Shown: in pieces, positions 10,128 through 18,244 of the stretch
Position numbering within the stretch: the stretch's first letter is position 1
How the letters are laid out: the number at the start of each line of letters is the position of its first letter
Source: an uncultured Pelagibacteraceae bacterium
Lineage (GTDB): Bacteria; Pseudomonadota; Alphaproteobacteria; Pelagibacterales; Pelagibacteraceae
DNA: 64,000 nt
Assembly (NCBI GenBank): GCA_902617895.1
Contig: CACMYJ010000002.1
Span: forward strand, 62,001 to 126,000
Direction: 5' to 3'
Notes under the pieces: generated by a model
The model's input: the letters and a program-made list of their open reading frames with translations, nothing else
Told to the model about the DNA's origin: nothing
The model's database searches: none
Made by a program: the position numbers and the translations under genes

Positions 10128-10778
10128 ATGGGTAACAACATTGAAATTTCTGAAAAAATTGAAAGATATATTAATAATTTTAGTTTTAAACTAAGCCCAG
10201 TTCAAAAAGAAATTATAGATTATAATAATACACTTGGAAATGAAAAGAGAATGCAAATAGCGATATCTCAATGTTATTTTCTCCATTTAATAATAAAAAT
10301 ATCTAATATAAAAAATGTGCTTGAGATTGGAACTTTTACTGGTTTAAGTGCACTTTCTATTGCTATTGCACTTCCAGAGGATGGAAAACTTACTGCACTT
10401 GATAAAAATAAAGAGACAAGCAAGATTGCAGTAAGTTTTTTTAAGAAAGCCAAACAAGATAAAAAAATTCAAACGATTGTAAAACCTGCACTAGATAGTT
10501 TAGATGAATTAAAAAACCTAAAATATGATATGGTTTTTATTGATGCAGATAAGCTCAACTATAAAGAATATTATGAAAAATCAATTAAGATGATTAATAA
10601 AGGTGGTTTAATCATCATTGATAATGTTTTATGGCGTGGTGAGGTCGCAGATGAAGATAAAATGGATAAATTTACATTAAATATAAGAGAATTAAATGAG
10701 TACGTTTCAAGTGATGAAAGGGTAGAACAAATAATTATCCCATTGGGAGATGGAATGACTGTTTGTAGAGTTTTATAA
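10128..10778 (+). CDS. SAM-dependent O-methyltransferase (caffeoyl-CoA/COMT type)
   Basis: This 216-residue class I methyltransferase is of the catechol/caffeoyl-CoA O-methyltransferase family. The SAM-binding motif I is 'VLEIGTFTGLSALSIA' near residue 64. 'YDMVFIDADKLNYKEYY' near residue 128 and 'GGLIIIDNVLWRGEVAD' near residue 158 are the family motifs that hold the divalent metal. The substrate cannot be read from the sequence. Its stop overlaps the start of trhO by one base. Confidence 0.9.
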   Translation: MGNNIEISEKIERYINNFSFKLSPVQKEIIDYNNTLGNEKRMQIAISQCYFLHLIIKISNIKNVLEIGTFTGLSALSIAIALPEDGKLTALDKNKETSKIAVSFFKKAKQDKKIQTIVKPALDSLDELKNLKYDMVFIDADKLNYKEYYEKSIKMINKGGLIIIDNVLWRGEVADEDKMDKFTLNIRELNEYVSSDERVEQIIIPLGDGMTVCRVL

Positions 10779-11680
10779 TGTATAATATTTTTGGTTTTTA
10801 TAAATTTAAAAAAATTAATAATCTAAAAAAATTAAAAAAAAAGATAGAGAATAATCTAAAAGATTATGGAATTAGTGGAACAATAATTATTTCATCAGAG
10901 GGTGTAAATGGAACAATTTCAGCCAAAAATAATAACCTTTTAAAATTTAATAAACTTTTAAAAAAAACATTATCTATTAAAAAATATAATTCAGAAAATA
11001 ATTCTAATAGTAAATTTAATCCATTTCATAAACCAAAAGTTAAAATTAAAAAAGAGGTTGTTCCAATGGGTTTTAAAGTTAGAAACTATAAATTTCCCAA
11101 GAACAACCTTAATCCAAGAGAATGGAATAACATAATTAAAAAAAATGATACAGTTTTGATTGATGCACGGAAATCTTTTGAGTATGATGTAGGGACTTTT
11201 AAAAAATCTTTAAATCCAAATGTAGAAAACTTTCGTCAATTTCCTAAATATTTAAATCAATTTAAAAAAAGTGAAAATATAGCAATGTTTTGCACTGGTG
11301 GTATCAGATGCGAAAAAGCAAATATTTATTTAAAAAAAAAAGGTTTTAAAAATGTATATGTTTTAAAAGGTGGAATTATTAATTATCTGAATAATATTGA
11401 TAAAAAAAATAGTCAATGGAGTGGTGAATGTTTTGTTTTTGACAATAGAGTTTCAATAAAACATGGTTTAAAGCAGGGCAGTTATTCAGTTTGTAGTGGA
11501 TGCAGAAAACCTCTTTCTGTTAAAGAAAAAAAATCTTCTAAATATTTGGAAGGTATTCATTGTCCAAAATGTCACGATCACTTAACAGATGATCAAAAAT
11601 CAAGATTTGCAATGAGACAAAAACAAATAATACTTGCAAAAAAAACTAGCAAGAGACATATCTTTAAAAAAGAATATTAA
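10778..11680 (+). CDS. trhO: tRNA uridine(34) hydroxylase, rhodanese-type
   Basis: This 300-residue protein combines an N-terminal ferredoxin-like domain ('GTIIISSEGVNGTIS'), a central rhodanese domain with 'VLIDARKSFEYDVGTF' and the catalytic-loop Cys in 'MFCTGGIRCEKA' near residue 173, and a C-terminal cysteine-rich tail ('CSGCRKPLS', 'HCPKCHDHL'). This is the YceA/TrhO architecture, which hydroxylates U34 of certain tRNAs to ho5U in an oxygen-dependent manner. It overlaps the preceding methyltransferase gene by one base. Confidence 0.93.
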   Translation: MYNIFGFYKFKKINNLKKLKKKIENNLKDYGISGTIIISSEGVNGTISAKNNNLLKFNKLLKKTLSIKKYNSENNSNSKFNPFHKPKVKIKKEVVPMGFKVRNYKFPKNNLNPREWNNIIKKNDTVLIDARKSFEYDVGTFKKSLNPNVENFRQFPKYLNQFKKSENIAMFCTGGIRCEKANIYLKKKGFKNVYVLKGGIINYLNNIDKKNSQWSGECFVFDNRVSIKHGLKQGSYSVCSGCRKPLSVKEKKSSKYLEGIHCPKCHDHLTDDQKSRFAMRQKQIILAKKTSKRHIFKKEY

Positions 11681-11695
11681 TTAAATTATAACTTT

Positions 11696-13057
11696 ATGGA
11701 TTTGCTAAAAGAAAATATACCTTTACTTGTTAGAAAACTCGCAATACCAGCAAGTGTAGGCACACTTTTTCAAACCTTATACAATATTGTTGATACTTTT
11801 TATTCAGGATTAATCTCACCAGAAGCACTTTCGGCTCTTAGTAAATCATTTCCAATCTATTTTATAATTGTAGCAACATCTATTGGAGTTACAGTTGGTG
11901 GAACCTCATTAATAGGTAATAGTATTGGTGAAAAAAATGAAAAAAATGTCTCTTATTATTTTACCCACATTATTATCTATGGACTGATCATATCAGTTTT
12001 TATTACAGGCATAGGTTTATATTTTGCTGAAAGAGTTTTTAACATAATGGGTTCGACTGAAGAAATTACAAATTTAGGGCTACAATATACAAATATTATG
12101 TTTTATGGATCATTTCTTTTTTTCCTTGTTGTATCACTTAACTCTTTATTGCATGCAGAAGGAGATACTAAAACATACAGAAATGTTTTGATTTTAAGTT
12201 TTCTTCTAAATATAATTTTAAATCCAGTACTAATATTTGGTTTTCTATTCATTCCTGCTTTTGGTATGATGGGAATAGGTCTATCAACAATTATAGCCCA
12301 ATTTATAGCATTCGCGATTATTCTATATAAAGTCCTGCAAAATCCAAGAGTAAAAAAAATTACCAAGGAATTTTTTATAATTAAATTAACATTCTTAAAA
12401 AATATATTTTTTCAATCAATGCCAATATCAATTGCCATATGTGGATATGCAGTTGCTGCTACATTTATATTTACTTATGTTGGCCAAACTAGTGAATTGG
12501 CAGTAGCTGGTTATGGTGCTGCTACGAGAATAGAGCAAGTTGTTTTACTTCCCATATTAGGAATTAATACTGCAATTATCTCAATTATAGCTCAAAATTA
12601 TGGTGCTAATCACTTCGAGAGAGTGAAAGAGACTTATTTTGTATCAGTTAAATATGGACTTTTATTAATGATTTTTTCTGGAATATTAGTTTATTTCACA
12701 GCAGATATAATACCAAGGCTTTTCTCTAATGATGAAACTGTTTTAGAATATGGACGTAGATACTTAAAAATTGCAGCATTTATTTTACCCGCATATCCAA
12801 TTTTCTTTTTATCAAATGGTTTTTTTATGGGATTAAAAAAATCTAATTATGCAATGATAAATAATATGTTAAGAAATGTTCTTGTTCCAATATGTGTTTT
12901 TTATTTAGCCAAATATCTATCTGCAGATTTTGATAGTTTTTTTTGGTTGTGGTTTATTTTTCAATGGACGCTTTCGATACTATTATTTAGTTATGTAAGT
13001 TATTATATAAAAAAAAAATTAGATAAACCTAGCGCTATCCTTAATCCACAACCATAA
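11696..13057 (+). CDS. MATE family multidrug/toxin efflux transporter
   Basis: This 453-residue protein has about 12 hydrophobic segments in the two-half MATE arrangement. Typical features are 'LAIPASVGTLFQTLYNIVDTFYSG' in the first helix (read in two parts) and 'SLNSLLHAEGDTKTYRN' near residue 145. Such carriers export cationic compounds in exchange for Na+ or H+. The substrate is unknown. The 3' end overlaps the convergent soxG by 39 bases. Confidence 0.92.
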   Translation: MDLLKENIPLLVRKLAIPASVGTLFQTLYNIVDTFYSGLISPEALSALSKSFPIYFIIVATSIGVTVGGTSLIGNSIGEKNEKNVSYYFTHIIIYGLIISVFITGIGLYFAERVFNIMGSTEEITNLGLQYTNIMFYGSFLFFLVVSLNSLLHAEGDTKTYRNVLILSFLLNIILNPVLIFGFLFIPAFGMMGIGLSTIIAQFIAFAIILYKVLQNPRVKKITKEFFIIKLTFLKNIFFQSMPISIAICGYAVAATFIFTYVGQTSELAVAGYGAATRIEQVVLLPILGINTAIISIIAQNYGANHFERVKETYFVSVKYGLLLMIFSGILVYFTADIIPRLFSNDETVLEYGRRYLKIAAFILPAYPIFFLSNGFFMGLKKSNYAMINNMLRNVLVPICVFYLAKYLSADFDSFFWLWFIFQWTLSILLFSYVSYYIKKKLDKPSAILNPQP

Positions 13058-13564
13058 ATCTTCTGAGAATGATCTTCTCACAAAAAGATTTATTTCATTT
13101 ATTTCAGTATGATGAATAATTACATCTGTATGATTTAGCAATGTTTGTGTTAGAGAGTTTTTAGTATTTTTAAAATTATTGAAGTTAAAAGGAGACCCTG
13201 ATGAAAGTAAATCAAAAGTCTTTTTGCCCTTTATATTAATACATATCCATTGATTAGAAACATCAACTATTGAGCCAAAATTTAATTTAGAAATTTCGTT
13301 AAAAAGATTATTGTAAACATTGTTATTCTCTTCATTAAAATATACTAACCATTCATCTGGACTTAGCCAAAGAGCATTAAATTGCTGGTTTGATGAACTA
13401 GTATTTGGTTCAATTGGTAAGATAATTGATAAAATCTTTCCAACTTTTGTGAAAAATTCCTTTTTTTTTCCTCTAATATTTATTTTTTTAACTGGCTCAG
13501 ATAATGCTAAATCAAGATCATCTAATGATTTTCTTTCAAGGTTAGGATATTCTGGATTAAGCAT
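13019..13564 (-). CDS. soxG: Sarcosine oxidase gamma subunit
   Basis: This 181-residue subunit of heterotetrameric sarcosine oxidase is recognised by a GcvT-like fold fragment ('LWLSPDEWLVYF', 'IVDVSNQWICINIKGKKTFDLLSSG', read as shorter pieces) and by its position at the end of the soxB-D-A-G operon. It starts 8 bases inside the soxA 3' end and overlaps the convergent MATE gene by 39 bases. The gamma subunit has no cofactor of its own and is the least conserved of the four. Confidence 0.88.
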   Translation of the reverse strand: MLNPEYPNLERKSLDDLDLALSEPVKKINIRGKKKEFFTKVGKILSIILPIEPNTSSSNQQFNALWLSPDEWLVYFNEENNNVYNNLFNEISKLNFGSIVDVSNQWICINIKGKKTFDLLSSGSPFNFNNFKNTKNSLTQTLLNHTDVIIHHTEINEINLFVRRSFSEDLWLWIKDSARFI

Positions 13565-16559
13565 TGATCCTCTTGTTTTCTTTATCTAAAAAAATAAAAT
13601 CTGAAACTGTTACATTTATATTTTTGTTTTCCATAGGAACAAAAAGTTTTTGACCCTTCATCTTTTTTCCACCTTTAACAACTGCTAGTGCAATCGATTT
13701 ATTCAAATTAGGGCTAAAATAACTTGACGTTACATGTCCAATCATTTCGACAGGTTTCTTATCTAATTCAGAAACTATCTGAGCACCTTCTTCTAATATT
13801 TCATTGGGGTCATCTGTAAGCAATCCAACAAGCTGTTTTCTATCCTCTCTTATTGTATCACTTCTATAAAGTGATCTTTTACCTATAAAGTCATATTTTT
13901 TTTTACTAACTATCCAATCCATTTGAAGATCAATTGGCGTCATAGTTCCATCTGTGTCTTGACCAACAATAATAAATCCCTTTTCAGCCCTTAATAAATG
14001 CATTGTTTCTGTTCCATAAGGAGTAATTTTGTATTCTTCTCCTGCCTTGATACAGTTTTCCCACAATGATTTACCATATTTTGACTCTATATTAATTTCA
14101 TAACTAAGTTCTCCTGTGAAACTTATTCTCATTATTCTACATTCAATTTTGTCAATTATTGCGTCTTGGTAAGACATGTGGGGAAAGGCTTCATCACTAA
14201 AATCTTTATTAGGAAATAATTTTTTCAATATTTTTTTTGAATTTGGACCACAAATACTCGCTGTAGAATAGTGATCAGTAACAGACGTTAAATAAACATC
14301 TAATTCTGGCCATTCTGTTTGTAAATAGTCCTCAAGCTTAGAAAGCACATTTGCTGCGCCACCAGTAGTTGTGGTCATTAAATAATGATTTTCACCCAAT
14401 CTTGTGGTTACACCATCATCATAAACCATACCATCTTCATTTAACATTAAACCATATCGGCATTTCCCAATTCCTAATTTTGACCATGCATTTGTATAAA
14501 CTCTATTTAAAAATTCAGAAGCATCAGATCCCTGAATATCTATTTTTCCTAATGTAGAAGCATCTAAAATTCCAGCACTATCTCTTGCAGTTTTACTTTC
14601 TCTTTGAACTGCTTCATGAAGATTTTCATTATTAATAGGGTAGTACCATGGTCTTTTCCATTGCCCGACGTTTTCAAACTTTGCATTATTTTGAACGTGC
14701 CATTCATGAATTGAAGTTTTTCTCACAACATCAAAAAATTTTCCAACACTTCTTCCTACAATTGCTCCAAAAGTTAGTGGTGTAAATGGTGGTCTAAAAG
14801 TAGTTGTACCTAAAGTACCCATTTTTACTCCAGCTGTGTCAGCAATAATCCCCAGAGCATGCATATTCGATAATTTACCTTGATCTGTAGCCATTCCAGT
14901 TGTTGTATATCTCTTTACATGTTCTATTGATTTAAAACCTTCTCTAAGTGCTAACTTTATATCTTTCGCTGTCGAATCATTTTGAAAATCTATAAAAGAT
15001 TTAGTTTTACTCTCTGATATAGTATTTGGTAACAGCCATATGTTTTTCTTCTCTAACTCTTTTGAACATAAAACTGAAATTTTATCAAAACCACTTTTAC
15101 TAATGTTTAAAAATTTTTTAACTTTATTATTTGTATTTTTAACTATTTCTTCTAATTCAAAATCACCGTTACATGATCCAACATTTATATGATTTTCACT
15201 TTTTTCACTTGGAACAAATACTTGATCTATTTCTCTAAAATCTAATTTTCCTCCTGATTGTGTATGCATATGCACCATTGGTGTCCAACCCCCACTTATT
15301 GATAAACAATCACACTGAATTTTATGTTTATTTCCAGTAACATTTGATCCATCTTCTGACAAATTCATAATTTCTATTGATTTTATCTTTTTGTAGCCAA
15401 AAGTATTTACCACTGTAGAGTTCCAATATATTCTAATTCCTAGGTCTTCAGCATTTTTAACAATATTTGATGAAGATTTTTTTCTAATATCAATAATCTT
15501 TACTGATATTCCTTTTTCAAATAATGACACTGCAGTTTCGTAAGCACTATCATTGTTAGTAAAAATAATATTATTTAATCCAGTAGAGACGCCATAAAAA
15601 TCTAAATATCTTTTAACAGAGTTAGCAAGCATAATTCCTGGTCTATCATTGTTGTTGAATATAAGAGGTCTTTCTATTGCACCTGCAGCAACAATTACTT
15701 TATCTGCTCTTATTTTCCATAATCTCTGTCTTATATCGCCATTTTTTTTATCTAATGGCAAATGATCTGATATATTTTCTTTGGCCAAAAGGTAGTTATA
15801 ACTATGAAAAGCGGCCAAACTTGTTCTAGTTTTTATTATTAAATTATCTAATTTTTCTAATTCTGATATTTCATTCATTAACCATTCATTTGATTTTTTA
15901 TTATCTATTATAAAATTTTTATTATTTTGATAGATTGTGGATCCACCAAGTATATTTTTGTCCTCAATTAAGATTGTCTTTAAATTATTTTTTGCTGCTA
16001 TTTTAGCTGATATAATACCTGAAATCCCTCCTCCAATAATTAATACATCACAATGCTCATGTTTATGGTCATATATGTCTGGATCAGGTTGTGAAGGTGA
16101 TTTACCAAGGCCTGCAGACAATCTTATTAATGGTTCATAAATTTTTTTCCAAAAACTTTTAGGCCACATAAAAGTCTTATAATAAAAACCTGCCGGTATA
16201 AATGGTGATATTAAGTTATTAATACCTCCTATGTCAAAGTTAAGACTTGGCCAACAATTTTGACTAGATGCTCTCAAGCCTTCGTAAAGTTCTACTTCTG
16301 TAGCTCTTACATTTGGTTCTGTTAAATTTGTATCAGCATTTATTTGGCATATTGCGTTAGGTTCTTCAGACCCACATGACATTATACCTCTTGGACGATG
16401 GTACTTAAAACTTCTACCAACTAAATGAATGCCATTTGAAAGAAGTGCTGAGGCTAGGGTATCACCCTTAAAACCATGATATTCTTTACAGTCAAAAGTA
16501 AATGAAACAGTTTTTGTTTGATCAACAAATCTTGTTTTATTAATTCTATATTTGGTCAT
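13557..16559 (-). CDS. soxA: Sarcosine oxidase alpha subunit
   Basis: This 1000-residue subunit has an N-terminal ferredoxin-like segment ('FKGDTLASALLSNG', 'RPRGIMSCGSEEPNA'). A pyridine-nucleotide/FAD domain follows ('CDVLIIGGGISGIISAKIA' at about residue 170, 'VIVAAGAIERPLIF' at about 290). The C-terminal part is an aminomethyltransferase (GcvT-like) folate domain from about residue 610. The complex oxidatively demethylates sarcosine to glycine and passes the C1 unit to tetrahydrofolate as 5,10-methylene-THF. The start is 1 base after the soxD stop. Confidence 0.97.
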   Translation of the reverse strand: MTKYRINKTRFVDQTKTVSFTFDCKEYHGFKGDTLASALLSNGIHLVGRSFKYHRPRGIMSCGSEEPNAICQINADTNLTEPNVRATEVELYEGLRASSQNCWPSLNFDIGGINNLISPFIPAGFYYKTFMWPKSFWKKIYEPLIRLSAGLGKSPSQPDPDIYDHKHEHCDVLIIGGGISGIISAKIAAKNNLKTILIEDKNILGGSTIYQNNKNFIIDNKKSNEWLMNEISELEKLDNLIIKTRTSLAAFHSYNYLLAKENISDHLPLDKKNGDIRQRLWKIRADKVIVAAGAIERPLIFNNNDRPGIMLANSVKRYLDFYGVSTGLNNIIFTNNDSAYETAVSLFEKGISVKIIDIRKKSSSNIVKNAEDLGIRIYWNSTVVNTFGYKKIKSIEIMNLSEDGSNVTGNKHKIQCDCLSISGGWTPMVHMHTQSGGKLDFREIDQVFVPSEKSENHINVGSCNGDFELEEIVKNTNNKVKKFLNISKSGFDKISVLCSKELEKKNIWLLPNTISESKTKSFIDFQNDSTAKDIKLALREGFKSIEHVKRYTTTGMATDQGKLSNMHALGIIADTAGVKMGTLGTTTFRPPFTPLTFGAIVGRSVGKFFDVVRKTSIHEWHVQNNAKFENVGQWKRPWYYPINNENLHEAVQRESKTARDSAGILDASTLGKIDIQGSDASEFLNRVYTNAWSKLGIGKCRYGLMLNEDGMVYDDGVTTRLGENHYLMTTTTGGAANVLSKLEDYLQTEWPELDVYLTSVTDHYSTASICGPNSKKILKKLFPNKDFSDEAFPHMSYQDAIIDKIECRIMRISFTGELSYEINIESKYGKSLWENCIKAGEEYKITPYGTETMHLLRAEKGFIIVGQDTDGTMTPIDLQMDWIVSKKKYDFIGKRSLYRSDTIREDRKQLVGLLTDDPNEILEEGAQIVSELDKKPVEMIGHVTSSYFSPNLNKSIALAVVKGGKKMKGQKLFVPMENKNINVTVSDFIFLDKENKRINA

Positions 16560-16835
16560 TTAAATTACTGGAGGTTTTTCACCCATTTTGTAAACTGCAT
16601 GTATTTTGTCATTTGATGTATCCCTAACCATGTTAAACCATTTTCTACATCCATGAGCATGGTTCCATCTTTCAAACTGAACACCTTTAATATTCTTTCT
16701 CATAAATAAATATTCTGCCCATTCATCATCACTTAGCTCTGTAGGTTGTTTTGGTCTTACAATGTGTGCTTCGCCACCACATGAAAACTCACTCTGGTCT
16801 CTTTCTCCACAATATGGGCAATTTATAACAAACAT
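16560..16835 (-). CDS. soxD: Sarcosine oxidase delta subunit
   Basis: This 91-residue zinc-binding subunit has cysteines in 'CPYCGERDQSEFSCGGEAH' at residues 6-24 and a downstream His/Cys pair in 'WNHAHGCRKWFN', the classical SoxD pattern. It is a structural part of the heterotetrameric enzyme. It shares one base with the soxB stop and directly abuts soxA, so the four subunits are translationally coupled. Confidence 0.96.
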   Translation of the reverse strand: MFVINCPYCGERDQSEFSCGGEAHIVRPKQPTELSDDEWAEYLFMRKNIKGVQFERWNHAHGCRKWFNMVRDTSNDKIHAVYKMGEKPPVI

Positions 16836-18088
16836 TAGTGTGCTACAGCAGCTGCACCATGTTCATCAACAAGATCTCCACTTACAAATCTGTTAAGATT
16901 AAATGCTGCATTTAATTTATGTGGCTCATCATTAGCAATTGTGTGAGCAAATAAATCACCAGATCCAGGTGTTGCTTTAAAACCTCCTGTTCCCCATCCA
17001 CAGTTAAAATAAAGACCTTTTATATTTGTTTTGCTAATGATTGGACTTGCATCCGGGCAAATATCAACAATACCACCCCATTGTCTTAGCATCTTCATTC
17101 TACTAAAAATAGGGTACAGCTCTAATATAGCTTTTAAGGTACCTTCTATTACATCATGACTTCCTCTTTGTGTATAAGATATGTAAGCATCTGTTCCAGC
17201 ACCAATTACTAATTCACCTTTGTCAGATTGACTAACATATGCATGGACAGCATTAGACATTACAACTGTATCTATTATTGGTTTGACTGGTTCTGATACT
17301 AATGCTTGTAGTGGTTTACTTTCAAGTGGTAATTTTAAGCCTGCCATATTAGCAATTACACTCGAATGACCTGCGGCTACAACACCAATTTTTTTTGTTT
17401 TGATAAATCCTTTTGTTGTATCAAGTCCTTCAACTTGGTCACCATTTCTTTTTATTCCTTTAACTTCACAATTTTGAATTATATCTACACCCATTTCATC
17501 TGCACCTCTTGCATAACCCCATGCAACAGCATCATGTCTTGCAGTTCCAGCTCTTCTTTGTAAAGTTCCACCAAGTACAGGATATCTTATATCTTGAGAA
17601 ATATTTATTATTGGACAAAATTCCTTAACTTGTTTTGTGTCTAACCAAACAGCATCAATTCCATTTAATCTATTTGCATGAGTTCTTCTTTTTAAATCTC
17701 TAACGTCTTGAAGGTTATGAGCTAAGTTCATAACTCCACGTTGACTAAACATTATATTATAATTTAACTCTTGAGACAAATTTTCCCAAATTTTTAAAGC
17801 ATGGTCATACAATCCAGCGCTAGCATCCCATAAATAATTTGATCTTATGATTGTTGTATTTCTCCCGGTATTACCTCCACCAATCCAACCTTTTTCTAAA
17901 ACCGCAATATTTTTCATGTTATGTTTTTTTGCAAGATAGTATGCCGTAGCTAGTCCATGCCCACCACCTCCAACAATTACTGCTTCGTATTCTTTTTTAG
18001 GCTCAGGATTGCCCCAGGCTTGTTTCCAGTTTTCATGCTGCGAAAAAGCATTTTTTATAAGTGAAAAAATTGAATATTTGTTTTTCAT
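16835..18088 (-). CDS. soxB: Sarcosine oxidase beta subunit
   Basis: This 417-residue FAD-dependent oxidoreductase of the DAO family carries the sarcosine-oxidising site. The FAD motif '[20 protein letters not shown]' is at about residues 36-55, '[20 protein letters not shown]' at about 65-84, and the C-terminal flavin-closing motif '[19 protein letters not shown]' at about 358. It is the first gene of soxB-D-A-G. Upstream lie a perfect 14-bp palindrome (18114-18127) and then the divergent tRNA-Ser, so its promoter must be confined to about 60 bases. Confidence 0.97.
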   Translation of the reverse strand: MKNKYSIFSLIKNAFSQHENWKQAWGNPEPKKEYEAVIVGGGGHGLATAYYLAKKHNMKNIAVLEKGWIGGGNTGRNTTIIRSNYLWDASAGLYDHALKIWENLSQELNYNIMFSQRGVMNLAHNLQDVRDLKRRTHANRLNGIDAVWLDTKQVKEFCPIINISQDIRYPVLGGTLQRRAGTARHDAVAWGYARGADEMGVDIIQNCEVKGIKRNGDQVEGLDTTKGFIKTKKIGVVAAGHSSVIANMAGLKLPLESKPLQALVSEPVKPIIDTVVMSNAVHAYVSQSDKGELVIGAGTDAYISYTQRGSHDVIEGTLKAILELYPIFSRMKMLRQWGGIVDICPDASPIISKTNIKGLYFNCGWGTGGFKATPGSGDLFAHTIANDEPHKLNAAFNLNRFVSGDLVDEHGAAAVAH

Positions 18089-18113
18089 ATTTGCAAGAAA
18101 TTACTTGATTAAT

Positions 18114-18127
18114 ATTGAATATTCAAT
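18114..18127. promoter_or_regulatory. 14-bp perfect palindrome upstream of soxB (possible operator)
   Basis: ATTGAATATTCAAT is a perfect inverted repeat centred about 32 bases before the soxB start, inside the only non-coding gap between the sox operon and tRNA-Ser. Its place and symmetry suit a dimeric regulator site. In such AT-rich DNA a 14-bp palindrome can also arise by chance, and no regulator gene is adjacent. Confidence 0.35.
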
Positions 18128-18152
18128 GATTTCAAGTTACACATGTATCAAC

Positions 18153-18243
18153 GGAAGAGTGGGTGAGTTGGCTTAAACCAGCAGTTTGCTAAATTGCCGA
18201 AGGAGCAATCCTTCCAAGGGTTCGAATCCCTTCTCTTCCGCCA
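18153..18243 (+). tRNA. tRNA-Ser(GCT)
   Basis: The acceptor stem GGAAGAG pairs with CTCTTCC (18233-18239), followed by discriminator G and an encoded CCA (18241-18243). The anticodon loop TTGCTAA carries GCT, and a long variable arm (CGAAGGA/TCCTTC type) is present, as expected for a class II serine tRNA. The T arm contains TTCGAAT. It reads AGC/AGU codons. The slt stop codon lies one base beyond the CCA on the opposite strand. Confidence 0.97.
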
Positions 18244-18244
18244 T

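Noticed and set aside
18153-18243. tRNA-Ser as an integration site for the sox operon
   Set aside because: No integrase, no duplicated tRNA 3' end and no foreign composition are seen next to it.
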